Of a DNA stretch of 46,445 bases, positions 25,157 through 35,887 are shown piece by piece. The DNA is from Myxococcaceae bacterium (GTDB lineage Bacteria; Myxococcota; Myxococcia; Myxococcales; Myxococcaceae): positions 1-46,445 of the forward strand of contig SECN01000047.1 of NCBI GenBank assembly GCA_004173515.1, read 5' to 3'. Both the position numbers and the translations under genes were made by a program. Every line of letters starts with the position of its first letter. Within the stretch, counting starts at the first letter, position 1. The notes under the pieces were generated by a model. That model did no database searches. It was not told where the DNA came from and saw only the letters and a program-made list of their open reading frames with translations.

Positions 25157-26404
25157 ATGCGACGCATCCCGTCCCGGCTGTGGCTGTTGTGCGCCCTCTA
25201 CTTCGTGCAGGGCCTGCCGTTCGGCTTCCAGGTGACGGCGCTGCCCGTCTACCTGCGCACGCGCGGTGTCTCGCTGGCCGCGCTGGGCTTCGCGGGCGCG
25301 CTGTCGCTGCCGTGGATGCTCAAGGCCCTGTGGGCTCCGCTGGTGGACCGCTACGGCTCCGCGCGCGTGGGCCGGCGCCGCTCGTGGATCTTGCCCATGC
25401 AGGCGGGCCTGGCCCTGGCCTGCACGGGCGCCGCCTTCGCAGCGAAGCAGGACTCGCTGCCGCTCTTGCTGGGCCTCATCCTCGTGATGAACCTCTTCGC
25501 CGCCACCCAGGACATCGCGGTGGACGGCTTCGCGGTGGACCTGCTGCGTCCGGAGGAGCTGGGCCTGGGCAACACCGCGCAGGTCGTGGGCTACAAGCTG
25601 GGCATGCTCACCGGCGGCGGGCTGCTGGTGTGGGCCAGCTCGCGCATCGGCTGGTCGGGCCTGTTCCTGGTCATGGCCGCGCTGTGCCTCATGGTCTTCA
25701 CCGTCGTCCTCTTCGTGCGCGAGCCGCCCCCGCGCGAGCCGGAGGGCAGGGAGGCCCCGAAGCTGGACTGGCCCGCGCTCTTCGCCCGCCTCAAGGAGGC
25801 GCTCACGCTGCCGGGCACCGGGTGGCTCCTGCTCTTCATCGGCACGTACAAGCTGGGCGAGTCCATGTCCGACGTCCTCTACAAGCCCTTCCTGGTGGAC
25901 TCCGGCTACACGCCCGCGCAGATCGGCCTGTGGGTGGGCACGTGGGGCACCGCCGCGTCGCTCATCGGCTCCACGTGTGGTGGCCTGCTCGCCGCGCGGC
26001 TGCCGCTGCTGGGCGCGGTGGCGCTCACCGGGACGCTGCGCCTGTTGCCCCTGGCCGGGCGGTGGCTGCTCACGCAGGTGGGCGTCAGCGACGCGGGCGT
26101 GCTGGGCGTCACCCTCACCGAGGAGTTCTTCGGCGGCGCGCTCACCACCGTGATGTTCGCCTTCATGATGTCGCGCACCGACCGCCGCATCGGCGCCACG
26201 CACTACACGCTGCTGGCCAGCGTGGAGGTCGCGGGCAAGGCCCCCGCCGGGCCGCTGGCGGGACTGCTCGCGGATCCGAAGTTCGGCGGCTGGGGCTATC
26301 CGAACGTGTTCCTGCTGGGCGTCGCGCTGTCCGCCGCGTTCCTCGCGCTGCTCGCGCCCCTGCGCCGGAGCACGACCGCGCCCGCGGCCCAGACCGTGCC
26401 GTGA
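25157..26404 (+). CDS. AmpG-like MFS permease (PAT/SLC33 family)
   Basis: A 415-residue inner-membrane protein with 12 predicted helices. Family marks are YFVQGLPFGFQVTALPVYLR in helix 1, PWMLKALWAPLVDRYGS after helix 2, FAATQDIAVDGFAVDLL in the helix 4-5 region, and TYKLGESMSDVLYKPFLVD at the start of the second half. The PAT family includes AmpG, which imports anhydro-muropeptides from the periplasm for cell-wall recycling, and eukaryotic acetyl-CoA transporters. A muropeptide substrate is the best guess. The start is ATG 25157, a few nt after the probable transcription start. No ampD or ampC lies nearby. Confidence 0.82.
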   Translation: MRRIPSRLWLLCALYFVQGLPFGFQVTALPVYLRTRGVSLAALGFAGALSLPWMLKALWAPLVDRYGSARVGRRRSWILPMQAGLALACTGAAFAAKQDSLPLLLGLILVMNLFAATQDIAVDGFAVDLLRPEELGLGNTAQVVGYKLGMLTGGGLLVWASSRIGWSGLFLVMAALCLMVFTVVLFVREPPPREPEGREAPKLDWPALFARLKEALTLPGTGWLLLFIGTYKLGESMSDVLYKPFLVDSGYTPAQIGLWVGTWGTAASLIGSTCGGLLAARLPLLGAVALTGTLRLLPLAGRWLLTQVGVSDAGVLGVTLTEEFFGGALTTVMFAFMMSRTDRRIGATHYTLLASVEVAGKAPAGPLAGLLADPKFGGWGYPNVFLLGVALSAAFLALLAPLRRSTTAPAAQTVP

Positions 26405-26577
26405 AACTTTTCCGTCACGCGGGCCGTCTTCCATCACGAACGTGTCACGGGGCCGCGTGTCACCGGAACCTCACGCCGGGCCTGTCAGGGGTGCGTGGTA
26501 CTTGCCACCGCGTCGTCTGAAGTTCCCCCCCGAACGCGGGCCCGTCCCATGGCCGCGAATGAAGAGGTTCCAATCCC

Positions 26578-27354
26578 ATGATGACCCAGTCGATGAAGTC
26601 GCTGCTGGGCGGGCTCGTCCTGCTCACCGCGCCGACGGCGCTCGCCACGTCCACCACCAGCATCCCCGCCTTCGAGGCGAGCATCACCACCGCGCGCGGC
26701 ACCACCAGCCCCGGCGGCACCACCGTCCTCCGCTCGGAGATCAAGACCGCGCTCAACGCGTTCATCAACGACACCGGCGGGGCGTCCGGCGTGGACAGCG
26801 CCGAGCGGGCCTACCTCACCACCCGCCTCAACGACACGCCGTTCCAGCAGTCGCTGACGGGCACCGCGGCGAAGTACTTCGCGGACTTCTACGAGCTGAA
26901 CGACGCGAACCCGGTGGGCGCGCCCCTCTACCTGAGCCCCGTCGCCGGCACGGCCGCGTCGCTGTACGGCGCCACGGGCCCGCTGGCGGGCTCCTCGCGC
27001 ATCCAGGAGGGCTACATCGCCAACGGGCAGGGCATCGCGAACCAGGCCACCCTGGGTGAAGCGTTCAGCTCCTACTTCGGTCCGCAGGCCAGCATCTTCG
27101 AGCCCATCACCGTGAAGGAGCTCATCGCGACGCTCAGCGCGGGCAACGGCTCCTGGACCCCGACGGTGGACGAGGTGGAGGGCGCGACGGCCTACATCAC
27201 GGCGATCTCCCGCAACAGCAACCGCCTCTACATCACCGGCTGGAGCTGCCGGGGCTGCGGCGCGCCGGGCTACACGGCCGGCTACGTCATCGCCGCGGTG
27301 AGCACCGACCGCCGCTTCGTGCGGATGGTCTCCGTGATGACCGCCTCCGACTGA
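26578..27354 (+). CDS. Secreted protein of unknown function
   Basis: 258 residues with a Sec signal peptide (MKSLLGGLVLLTAPTALA, cleaved about residue 23). The mature part is rich in Thr, Ala and Gly. The C-terminal third holds NRLYITGWSCRGCGAPGYTAGYVIAAVSTDRRFVRMV, with a CRGC pair that might form a disulfide or bind metal. No known family is recognised. The two start codons ATGATG (26578, 26581) follow GAAGAGG at 8-12 nt. The 173-nt gap before it holds no gene and no clear promoter that I can define. Confidence 0.7.
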   Translation: MMTQSMKSLLGGLVLLTAPTALATSTTSIPAFEASITTARGTTSPGGTTVLRSEIKTALNAFINDTGGASGVDSAERAYLTTRLNDTPFQQSLTGTAAKYFADFYELNDANPVGAPLYLSPVAGTAASLYGATGPLAGSSRIQEGYIANGQGIANQATLGEAFSSYFGPQASIFEPITVKELIATLSAGNGSWTPTVDEVEGATAYITAISRNSNRLYITGWSCRGCGAPGYTAGYVIAAVSTDRRFVRMVSVMTASD

Positions 27355-27376
27355 TGTGACGCACCGCCGCAAAAGC

Positions 27377-27405
27377 ACTCCGGGGGCCCGGCGTGCTCCC
27401 GGAGT
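27377..27405. other. Stem-loop of unclear role
   Basis: ACTCCGGG (27377-27384) and CCCGGAGT (27398-27405) form a perfect 8-bp stem with a 13-nt loop, 23 nt after the secreted-protein stop. There is no T-run. It may protect the mRNA end or act as a weak terminator. Confidence 0.3.
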
Positions 27406-27506
27406 CGCTTGCGCTCCTCGCCGCCCCTGTCGTTGATTCGCGCCACGGCCCGGGGGGCGGAGCACACGCTGCCGTCCGGGCTCCACGAGTCCCAGGAGGA
27501 AGCGAC

Positions 27507-27866
27507 ATGGCGGAGATGAAGACGTACGCGGGTGGATGCCACTGTGGTCAGGTCAAGTACGAGGCCCAGACGGACCTGTCACAGGTGGTGAGTTGCAACT
27601 GTTCCATCTGTACCAAGCGCGGCCTGCTCCTGACCTTCGTTCCCCCGGAGCAGTTCAAGCCCCTGTCCGGCGTGGACCACCAGAAGCTCTACCAGTTCAA
27701 CAAGAAGGTCATCGACCACCTGTTCTGCCCCACCTGCGGCGTGGAGTCCTACGGCACCGGCAAGGGCCCGGACGGCAAGCAGATGTTCGCCCTCAACGTG
27801 CGCTGCCTGGAGGGCGTGGACCTCTCCAAGCTCACGCCCATGCCGTACAACGGCCGCGACGCGTAA
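27507..27866 (+). CDS. GFA/CENP-V-family zinc-binding protein
   Basis: A 119-residue protein of the glutathione-dependent formaldehyde-activating-like family. Zinc ligands are visible in GGCHCGQVKYE, SCNCSICTKRG and FCPTCGVES. Despite the family name, catalytic activity has been doubted for many members, so formaldehyde activation is not assured. A zinc-dependent formaldehyde-dehydrogenase-like gene lies 500 bp away on the other strand, which makes a shared role in formaldehyde or glutathione-adduct handling plausible. ATG 27507 has AGGAGGA 6 nt upstream. It is convergent with the next gene across a strong hairpin. Confidence 0.88.
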   Translation: MAEMKTYAGGCHCGQVKYEAQTDLSQVVSCNCSICTKRGLLLTFVPPEQFKPLSGVDHQKLYQFNKKVIDHLFCPTCGVESYGTGKGPDGKQMFALNVRCLEGVDLSKLTPMPYNGRDA

Positions 27867-27877
27867 GGCCCCGGCAC

Positions 27878-27904
27878 GGCCCGCCGCTTCAAGCGCGGCG
27901 GGCC
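27878..27904. terminator. Strong bidirectional hairpin at a convergent junction
   Basis: GGCCCGCCGC (27878-27887) and GCGGCGGGCC (27895-27904) form a perfect 10-bp stem with a 7-nt loop. The loop contains the minus-strand gene's stop codon (27889-27891). There is no T-run on either side. Confidence 0.5.
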
Positions 27905-28329
27905 CGCCACACCAGGCCGGCCGTGAGGGCCACGGCCGCGGGCGCGGCCCAGGGAAGCGCCCTGCGCAGGCGGTGCTCCCAGACGTCCACCCGGTCCGCC
28001 AGCAGCAGCAGCATCCAGTGCGAAGGCACGTGGTCCGGCTTGCCGTAGGCGGCCTTTCGCAGCAGGCCACTCAACCCCGCGGGAGGCTGCGCGGTGCCGA
28101 ACACCGGGGGCATCTGCTTGCGGCCCGCGTGCTTGAACACCGGCACGTCCGCAAGCTGGTGCTCGATGGACGCGCGCGCCCCCGCCAGCGGTCGCGGCAC
28201 GGTCTCCATCGGGACGCCCGGACGCTGGGACGGGTCCAGGTCCACGGCGAGGCCCGCCGACTTCAGCTTCGGCTTCGACTTCGCGCGGGGCTTCGCGGCG
28301 CCCGGCTTGCGAGGGGTCTTCTGGGGCAT
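27889..28329 (-). CDS. Small protein with basic N-terminus and one C-terminal membrane helix
   Basis: 146 residues. The N-terminus is Lys/Pro/Arg-rich (MPQKTPRKPGAAKPRAKSKPKLKSAG), the middle is globular (IEHQLADVPVFKHAGRKQMPPVFG, then GLLRKAAYGKPDHVPSHWMLLLLADRVD), and the end is a single hydrophobic helix (LPWAAPAAVALTAGLVW) followed by RARRA. It could be a tail-anchored inner-membrane protein. I do not recognise a family. CCGGAG lies 9 nt before ATG 28329. It is 37 nt downstream of the dehydrogenase gene on the same strand and may share its transcript. Confidence 0.6.
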   Translation of the reverse strand: MPQKTPRKPGAAKPRAKSKPKLKSAGLAVDLDPSQRPGVPMETVPRPLAGARASIEHQLADVPVFKHAGRKQMPPVFGTAQPPAGLSGLLRKAAYGKPDHVPSHWMLLLLADRVDVWEHRLRRALPWAAPAAVALTAGLVWRARRA

Positions 28330-28366
28330 GGCGTGGGGCTCCGGGTGCTTCGGGTGGGCTTCCAGT

Positions 28367-29518
28367 TCAGGCGTGGCCGTGCGGCATGAGGACGCACTTG
28401 ATGCAGCCGTCCTGCTTGTCGGAGAACAGGTCGTAGGCGTCCGGCGCCTGCTCCAGCGGGAAGCGGTGGGTGATGATGGCCTTCGCGTCGATGCGGCCCT
28501 TCTGGATGTGCTCCAGCAGGTGCGGCATGTAGCGCCGGGTGTTGGCCTGGTTCATCCGCAGCGTCAGGCCCTTGTTCATCGCGGTGCCAATGGGGATGAA
28601 GTTCCACGGCGGCCCGTACACGCCGATGATGGAGATGTTGCCGCCCTTGCGCACGCTGTTGATGCACCACTGGATGACGGTGGGCGCGCCGGCCTCCAGC
28701 TTCAGCCCCAGGCCCAGCACGCGGTGCGCGCGCGAGCCCTCCGCCTCCATGCCCACCGCGTCGATGCAGACGTCCGGGCCCCGGCCCTCGAACATCTCCT
28801 TGAGGTGCAGGACGATGTCGCCCACCTGCTTGAAGTTCACCGTCTCCACGTTGGCGAACTTCCGCGCGAACTCCAGGCGGTATGGCAGGTGGTCCACCGC
28901 CACCACGCGGCCCGCGCCCATCAGCCACGCGGACTTCATCGCGAAGAGGCCCACGGGGCCCGCGCCGAACACCACCACCGTCTCTCCGCCTTTGATCTCC
29001 CCCATCTCCGCGGCCTGGTAGCCGGTGGGCAGGATGTCGCTCAGGAAGAGGACGGACTCGTCATCCATGCTGTCCGGAATCTTCATGGGCCCCACGTCCG
29101 CGAAGGGCACGCGCACGTACTCGGCCTGCCCTCCGTCGAAGCCGCCGGTGGTGTGCGAATAGCCATACACGCCGGAGGCCACGTCGCTGCCCGGGTTGCT
29201 GTTCTCGCAGTTCCCGGTGAGGCCGCGCTGACAGTAGAAGCAGGTGCCGCAGGAGATGTTGAAGGGCACCACCACGCGGTCGCCCTTCTTGAGCTGCGAC
29301 ACCTCACGGCCCACCTCCTCCACCACGCCGGTGAATTCGTGGCCGAAGGTGCAGCCCACGCGCGTGTCCGGCACCAGCCCGTGCAGCAGGTGCAGGTCCG
29401 AGCCGCAGATGGCGGCGCGGGTCACCTTGAGGACGACGTCCTGGGGGTGCTCGATGCGCGGGTCGGGCTTCTGCTCCACCTGGACGCGGTAGGGGCCTTG
29501 ATAGGTCAGTGCACGCAT
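28367..29518 (-). CDS. Zinc-dependent alcohol/formaldehyde dehydrogenase-like protein
   Basis: A 383-residue medium-chain dehydrogenase. Catalytic zinc ligands are Cys38 (AAICGSDLHLL) and GHE in CTFGHEFTGVVEEVG. The structural-zinc lobe has four cysteines (ISCGTCFYCQRGLTGNCEN). The NAD-binding Rossmann turn is VVVFGAGPVGLFA, followed by the acidic VAVDHLPYRLEFA. The layout fits the glutathione-independent formaldehyde dehydrogenase-like branch (FDH_like), which also oxidises other alcohols. GGAGGAA precedes ATG 29518. With the GFA-type gene close by it may belong to aldehyde detoxification, which is inference. Confidence 0.88.
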   Translation of the reverse strand: MRALTYQGPYRVQVEQKPDPRIEHPQDVVLKVTRAAICGSDLHLLHGLVPDTRVGCTFGHEFTGVVEEVGREVSQLKKGDRVVVPFNISCGTCFYCQRGLTGNCENSNPGSDVASGVYGYSHTTGGFDGGQAEYVRVPFADVGPMKIPDSMDDESVLFLSDILPTGYQAAEMGEIKGGETVVVFGAGPVGLFAMKSAWLMGAGRVVAVDHLPYRLEFARKFANVETVNFKQVGDIVLHLKEMFEGRGPDVCIDAVGMEAEGSRAHRVLGLGLKLEAGAPTVIQWCINSVRKGGNISIIGVYGPPWNFIPIGTAMNKGLTLRMNQANTRRYMPHLLEHIQKGRIDAKAIITHRFPLEQAPDAYDLFSDKQDGCIKCVLMPHGHA

Positions 29519-29590
29519 GCGCGGGATTCCTCCGTCCCCAAGGGGTGAGGACGCCCGCGCGCCACGACAAGGGACGGTGCTCTGCCAGCC

Positions 29591-30295
29591 CTAGCTCGCC
29601 GGGCTGCCCTGGGGCGGAGCGAAGGTGCCCACGGGCAGGTCCGCCGCCCGCCACAGATACCAGCTCACCACCGTGCGGTACGGACGCCAGCGCTCGCCGT
29701 ACGCCAGGAGCGCCTTGGGCTTGGGCATCTCCTTCAGGCCGTTGAGCACCATGAAGCCCTTGCGCACGCCGTAGTCGTCCACGGGAAGGATGTCCGGCCG
29801 GCCCAGGCGGAAGATGAGCAGCATCTCCACGGTCCACTGGCCAATGCCGCGCACCTGCGTGAGGTGTTCAATCAGGTCCGCGTCGGACATGCGGCGCACG
29901 CGGGAAAGCGCCGGCACGGTGCCGTCCACCGTCTTGCGCGCCAGGTCCTGGATGGCCAGCAGCTTGTTCGCGGACAGGCCCGCTTCGCGCAAGGACAGGT
30001 CCGGCACCGCGAGCAGTTTCTCCGGCGTGAAGCCCTTGCCCTGCCCCACGCGCTCGCACACGCGCCCGAAGATGGTCGCGGCCGCGCGGCCGTGGAGCTG
30101 CTGGTAGACGATGGAGTGCGCCAGCGCCTCGAAGGGGCTGTGCAGCGGACTGCGCTCCATGCGGAAGGGCCCCACCGTCTTGAAGAGGGGCCCGAGCGTC
30201 GGGTCGGCCTTGAGGAGCGAGCGCCTCACGGCGGGCGTATACGCCTCGGGGAGCAGCGAAGGGGACACAGCGGGAGCGCGCGGCATGGACCGCAT
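29591..30295 (-). CDS. DNA-3-methyladenine glycosylase II (AlkA-like, HhH-GPD)
   Basis: A 234-residue base-excision repair glycosylase for alkylated purines. The helix-hairpin-helix is LTQVRGIGQWTVEMLLIF, followed by the Gly/Pro-rich loop with the catalytic aspartate, GRPDILPVDDYGVRKG. SPFEALAHSIVYQQLHGRAAATIFGRV is the conserved first helix pair. It lacks the N-terminal AlkA domain, so it matches the shorter Mag1-like form. ATG 30295 and ATG 30286 are both possible starts. It lies between the dehydrogenase and the hemerythrin genes on the same strand. Confidence 0.87.
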   Translation of the reverse strand: MRSMPRAPAVSPSLLPEAYTPAVRRSLLKADPTLGPLFKTVGPFRMERSPLHSPFEALAHSIVYQQLHGRAAATIFGRVCERVGQGKGFTPEKLLAVPDLSLREAGLSANKLLAIQDLARKTVDGTVPALSRVRRMSDADLIEHLTQVRGIGQWTVEMLLIFRLGRPDILPVDDYGVRKGFMVLNGLKEMPKPKALLAYGERWRPYRTVVSWYLWRAADLPVGTFAPPQGSPAS

Positions 30296-30343
30296 GCTGC
30301 CCGGCCCCGTGCCACGCGCAACCCCGTTCCCACCCGTCGCGGC

Positions 30344-30832
30344 TTAGATGGGCGCGGCGCGGTCGGTCTCCTCGGGCACGTCCATGCGCGGCTCGCCGTC
30401 CATCAGCGAGTCGAACTCCTCCTCCATCTGGATGCCCAGGTCCTCCAGTTGCTCCTTGGTCAGGAGCTTGCGCGCGGACTTGAAGAGGTCCTTCTCCTCC
30501 TCCTCGACGTGGTGCTCCACGTTCTCCTGGAGGACCTTCATCTTGGCGTCGAACTCCTCGTCATCCGCCTCCATGTCCAGCAGGTCCGCGATGAGGCGCT
30601 TGACCACGAGGTGCTCCTCCACGGCCTCGCGCAGCTCGTCCTCGGTGTCCTCCTTCTTGAGCGCCGGATAGAAGTAGAGCTCTTCGATCTTCGCGTGCGC
30701 CCCGAGCCGGTCCGCGATCATGTTGAAGAGCTCCTGACGCTCCTCGTCGTTGTGATCCGCGAGCTTTTCGTACTTCTTGAACAGCTTGGACACTTCCTCG
30801 TGCTGCTGCTTGAGCAGTTCCAGTGCGTTCAT
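30344..30832 (-). CDS. Hemerythrin-like (HHE domain) protein
   Basis: 162 residues, very acidic and helical. Iron ligands fit the HHE cation-binding bundle: LLKQQHEEVSKLF, GAHAKIEELYFYP, VEEHLVVKRLIADL, and ENVEHHVEEEEKDLF. Such proteins bind a di-iron site and are proposed to sense or store oxygen, or to protect against nitrosative and oxidative stress. The C-terminal ~40 residues are an acidic extension (EEEFDSLMDGEPRMDVPEETDR). GGGGGACG lies just before ATG 30832. It is followed by the glycosylase gene with 48 nt between them. Confidence 0.88.
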   Translation of the reverse strand: MNALELLKQQHEEVSKLFKKYEKLADHNDEERQELFNMIADRLGAHAKIEELYFYPALKKEDTEDELREAVEEHLVVKRLIADLLDMEADDEEFDAKMKVLQENVEHHVEEEEKDLFKSARKLLTKEQLEDLGIQMEEEFDSLMDGEPRMDVPEETDRAAPI

Positions 30833-30914
30833 GTCGTCCCCCAGGACAGGTGAAAGTCAGGTGCTGATAGATGGGGGTGGGGGCCCGTGAATGGAAGCCT
30901 CCCACCCGCACTTC

Positions 30915-32299
30915 TCATTTCACCGGCAATTTCCGTGACGGCAGATCCTTCAACGCGGGGCCATTGAGCACGCGGCCGGTGGGGCTGAAGCGGCCGCCGT
31001 GACACGGGCAGTCCCAGGAGCGCTCCGCGTTGTTCCAGTGAACATGGCAGCCCAGGTGCGTGCACACGGGGGACACGGCGTGCGCGGTGCCGTCGTCCTC
31101 GCGGTAGACGGCCACCTTGCGGCCCTCCACCTCCAGAATCTTCCCCTCGCCCGGGGCGACGTCCGCCAGGTCGTGGCCGTCCGGTTTCGCCAGGCGGTCC
31201 GCGACGAAGCGGAAGGCCACGTCCGCGTTCTCCTGGATGAAGTCCTTCACGCTGGCCTTCGGCTTCACGCGGCCCGGGGCGTACAGCGCGGCGTAGGGGT
31301 TCTCATTGCCGAGGATGAGGTCCGACACCACCATGCCGGCCAGCGTCCCGAAGGTCATGCCCGTGCCGGAGAAGCCCGTGGCCACGTACACGTGGCGGCT
31401 GCCCACGTTGCGTCCGATGAAGGGCAGGCCGTCCGCGGGTTCGATGATCTGCCCCGACCAGCGGTGGGTGAGGCGCTTCACGGGCAGGTGCCTCACCGCG
31501 TAGTCCTCCAGCGCGGTGAAGCGCGAGGCGGTGTCCTCCTCCGCGCCGACCTTGTGGTCCTCGCCGCCCACGATGACGTACGGCACGCCGTCCACCTCTT
31601 GCGTGCGGACGTAGTGGTAGGGCTCCTGGCTGTCGTAGTACTGGCCCGCTTCCAGGGGGCCCTCCAGCGGCCCCGCCACCGCGTAGGTGCGGTAGGCGTA
31701 GAGCTTGGTGTGCATCGCCACGCGGTTGAGCGGCGTGGTGGTGGCCTCCACCACGGCCTGCGCGGTGACCGTGCCGTGCTCGGTGACGACGCGGCAGGGC
31801 GTGCCGTCGTACAGGTCCACCACCTTCGTGTTCTCGAACAGGTGACAGCCGTCCCCGGGGAGCGCGTCCGCGAGCGCGAGCAGGTACTCGCGCGGGTGGA
31901 ACAGGGCTTGGTCCTCCACGCGCAGCGCGCCCTTCACCGGGAACGGCAGGGGCACGTCCTTGGTGAAGGAGGCCAGCAGCCCCACCTGCCTCGCGGCGGA
32001 GACCTCGTGCAGCAACTCGCGCAGCTCGCGGTCGGTCTCCGCGTACTTGAAGGCCGGCACCCGGGTGAAGCCGCAGCGGATGGAGAGCGACTCCACCAGC
32101 GAGGCAATCTGTTCGATGGCGGCCCGGCTGGAGGACGCGGCCAGGTGCGCGCCCTTGTCTCCGAAGTCCTGGATGAGCGTGCTGTACGGCGTGTCCAGCA
32201 GCTCCGTGAGTCCACCGTCAGGTCGCCCGGCAGGCGGGGGAAGTCCCGGGGTGGCGTCGTCACGGTCCAGAGGGATTTGTTCAGGCGCTCGTCATTCAT
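30915..32299 (-). pseudogene. FAD-dependent oxidoreductase with C-terminal Rieske domain, disrupted near the 5' end
   Basis: Two frames together spell a DAO-type flavoprotein fused to a Rieske [2Fe-2S] domain. The first frame, from ATG 32299, reads MNDERLNKSLWTVTTPPRDFPRLPGDLTVD, the usual N-terminus just before the FAD-binding GxGxxG. At about 32208-32212 the frame changes to TELLDTPYSTLIQDFGDKGAHLA and then runs unbroken to 30915, ending in the Rieske motifs CTHLGCHVHW and WDCPCHGGRF. The ~40 residues that should lie between (the Rossmann dinucleotide fold) are missing, so no FAD could bind as written. The flanks are fully conserved, which argues for a recent or artefactual loss. TAGCCT lies 6 nt before the ATG. 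Confidence 0.8.
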
Positions 32300-32521
32300 G
32301 GCTCAAGGCTAGGAATCGGCCCCCCAGGGCATAAGCCGCGCCTGCCTTGCCTCGACTGGCTGCCTGCCGGGCGTGGGGTGTGTGCGACCCAACAGAGCCC
32401 TGCCCCGGGTGTTGGCAAGTCAGGCCCCGGCGCGGGAGGGACTGGGGCGCGCCGACCCCAGCGCGTTAGAACACCGGGGCCGGGGGTCCGCGCGCCGGGC
32501 GGGCCAAGGAGCGGTGTCGAG

Positions 32522-32731
32522 ATGCCCGTGGAACGCATCGCTGGCTCGGCCAGCGTGGTGGACCTGCTGGACCGGATGCTGGACCGGGGGCTGCGCTTCG
32601 ACGCGCGGGCTCCGGGCCGCGCCGTCCCATTGGAAGGGGGGGCGCGCATCGTGGTGGCATTTTCGGAGGTCCGCACCGCAGACTCGCCGGAACGCGGACT
32701 TGCGCCGCGCGAACCCTCACCCGGAGCGTAA
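32522..32731 (+). CDS. GvpA/GvpJ-like gas vesicle protein, small and divergent
   Basis: 69 residues. MPVERIAGSASVVDLLDRMLDRGL matches the start of the gas vesicle shell family (GvpA/J/M), where S..L.DLLDR.LD.G is the first helix. ARIVVAFSEV resembles the later beta-strand. The central strand normally rich in V/I/L is replaced by DARAPGRAVPLEGG, so it may not assemble into a shell. AAGGAG lies 9 nt before ATG 32522. The stop is 4 nt before the GTG of a histidine kinase, and a GvpL-type gene lies 2.4 kb downstream. The 222-nt region before it holds no other gene I can see. Confidence 0.6.
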   Translation: MPVERIAGSASVVDLLDRMLDRGLRFDARAPGRAVPLEGGARIVVAFSEVRTADSPERGLAPREPSPGA

Positions 32732-32735
32732 GTAC

Positions 32736-34676
<1,941 letters not shown>

Positions 34677-34680
<4 letters not shown>

Positions 34681-35087
34681 CGAACACCCCGGAAAAACCC
34701 AAGCCGCTCGTACTGGTGGTGGACGACTACCAGGATGCCCGGGAGATGTACGCGGAGTACCTGGAGTTCTCCGGCTTCCGCGTGGCGGAGGCGAAGAACG
34801 GCCAGGAGGCGCTGGACAAGGCCTTCGAGCTGGTGCCGGACGTCATCCTGATGGACCTGTCGCTGCCGGTGATGGACGGCTGGGAGGCCACGCGCCGGCT
34901 GAAGGGCGATGCGCGCACGCGGCACATCCCGGTGGTGGCGCTCACCGGGCACGCGTTGAAGGGGCACTCGGAGGACGCGAACCAGGCCGGGTGTGATGCG
35001 TACGTCACCAAGCCGTGCCTGCCGGACGCGCTGGTGGATCAAGTGAGGAAGATGATCGCGCGGAGCGAGGCGGCCGCGGCGCGCTGA
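34677..35087 (+). CDS. Single-domain response regulator (CheY-like)
   Basis: 136 residues, a receiver domain only. Acidic pocket Asp16/Asp17 (LVVDDYQD), phospho-acceptor Asp60 (VILMDLSLPVMDGWE), Thr90 (VVALTGHA) and Lys112 (YVTKP) are all present. There is no output domain, so it must act by protein contact. The ATG overlaps the kinase stop (ATGA), so kinase and regulator are translationally coupled and are the likely pair. The gvpL-type gene starts 29 nt after its stop. Its frame is the same as that of the kinase N-terminal part, which produces an apparent fusion because of the kinase deletion. Confidence 0.88.
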
Positions 35088-35116
35088 AGCGTTCCAGTCG
35101 AAAGGCGGAGCACGCC

Positions 35117-35878
35117 ATGGCGACGAAGCAGCAGGGGGAAGTCTCGAAGGAGGGCCGGGCCCGCTACCTGTACGCCATCGTGAGGGCGGAGGGAGGCTGG
35201 GTGCCGGACCTGGCGGGGCTGGGCACGGCGCCGGTGCGCACGGTGCGCGAGGACGACCTGCTGGCGCTGGTGTCCGACCCGGCGGGCCTGCGGGTGGCGC
35301 CCACGCGGGCCCACCTGCTGACGCATCAGCGCGTGACGGACGCGGTGCTGCGCGAGCACACGCTGGTGCCGGTGGCCTTCGGCACGGTGCTGCCGTCGGA
35401 GGAGCGCGTGCGGGAGGTGCTGCGCACGGCCCATGCGCCGTTGCTGCGGGCGCTGGAGGTACTGGAGGGGCGCGTGGAGCTGGGGCTGAAGGTGTACTGC
35501 CACCGCGACGCGCTGGCGCGCAGGCTGGAGGAGGAGACGCCCCAACTGGCCCGCCAGCCCTCCGAGCCCGAGGAGGACCACGAGCAGCGGATGGAGCTGG
35601 CGCTGCTGGAGCGCACCACGCGGGACATGGACGTGCTGCGGGACGGATTGGGCCCGCTGGTGGCGGCCACGCACGAGTCCGCGCCCCTGGGGGAGCGGAT
35701 GCTGCTCAACGCGGCCTTCCTGGTGGACCGCGTGGCGGTGTCCGCGTTCGAGGCGCGGCTGAAGACGCTGGCGGCGCGCACGGAGGTGTACGCGTACCGC
35801 TTCACGGGCCCGTGGCCGGGCTACAACTTCGTGGACGTGCGGCTGGGCGTGGAGGCCGGCCCCGCCTCGGTGTCCTGA
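35117..35878 (+). CDS. gvpL: GvpL/GvpF-family gas vesicle protein
   Basis: 253 residues of the GvpF/GvpL family: RYLYAIVRAEGGW at the start, DDLLALVSDP, the signature HQRVTDAVLREHTLVPVAFGTVLPSEERV, ELGLKVYCHRDAL in the middle, and YAYRFTGPWPGYNFVDVRLG at the end. In gas-vesicle producers this protein is a minor shell or assembly factor that contacts GvpA. Here it is the last gene of a cluster with a GvpA-like gene, a kinase and a regulator. No gvpN, gvpO, gvpK or true gvpA is in view, so a flotation role is not supported. ATG 35117 has GGCGGAG 6 nt upstream. Confidence 0.88.
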   Translation: MATKQQGEVSKEGRARYLYAIVRAEGGWVPDLAGLGTAPVRTVREDDLLALVSDPAGLRVAPTRAHLLTHQRVTDAVLREHTLVPVAFGTVLPSEERVREVLRTAHAPLLRALEVLEGRVELGLKVYCHRDALARRLEEETPQLARQPSEPEEDHEQRMELALLERTTRDMDVLRDGLGPLVAATHESAPLGERMLLNAAFLVDRVAVSAFEARLKTLAARTEVYAYRFTGPWPGYNFVDVRLGVEAGPASVS

Positions 35879-35887
35879 CGGACGTGC

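Noticed and set aside
24542..26437. A ~630-codon minus-strand frame over the AmpG-like gene and part of the SIMPL gene
   Set aside because: It spans two real genes with strong homology; the product is low-complexity Arg/Gly/Ala.
27377..27405. Intrinsic terminator after the secreted unknown protein
   Set aside because: The 8-bp stem has a 13-nt loop and no T-run; kept only as a stem-loop of unclear role.
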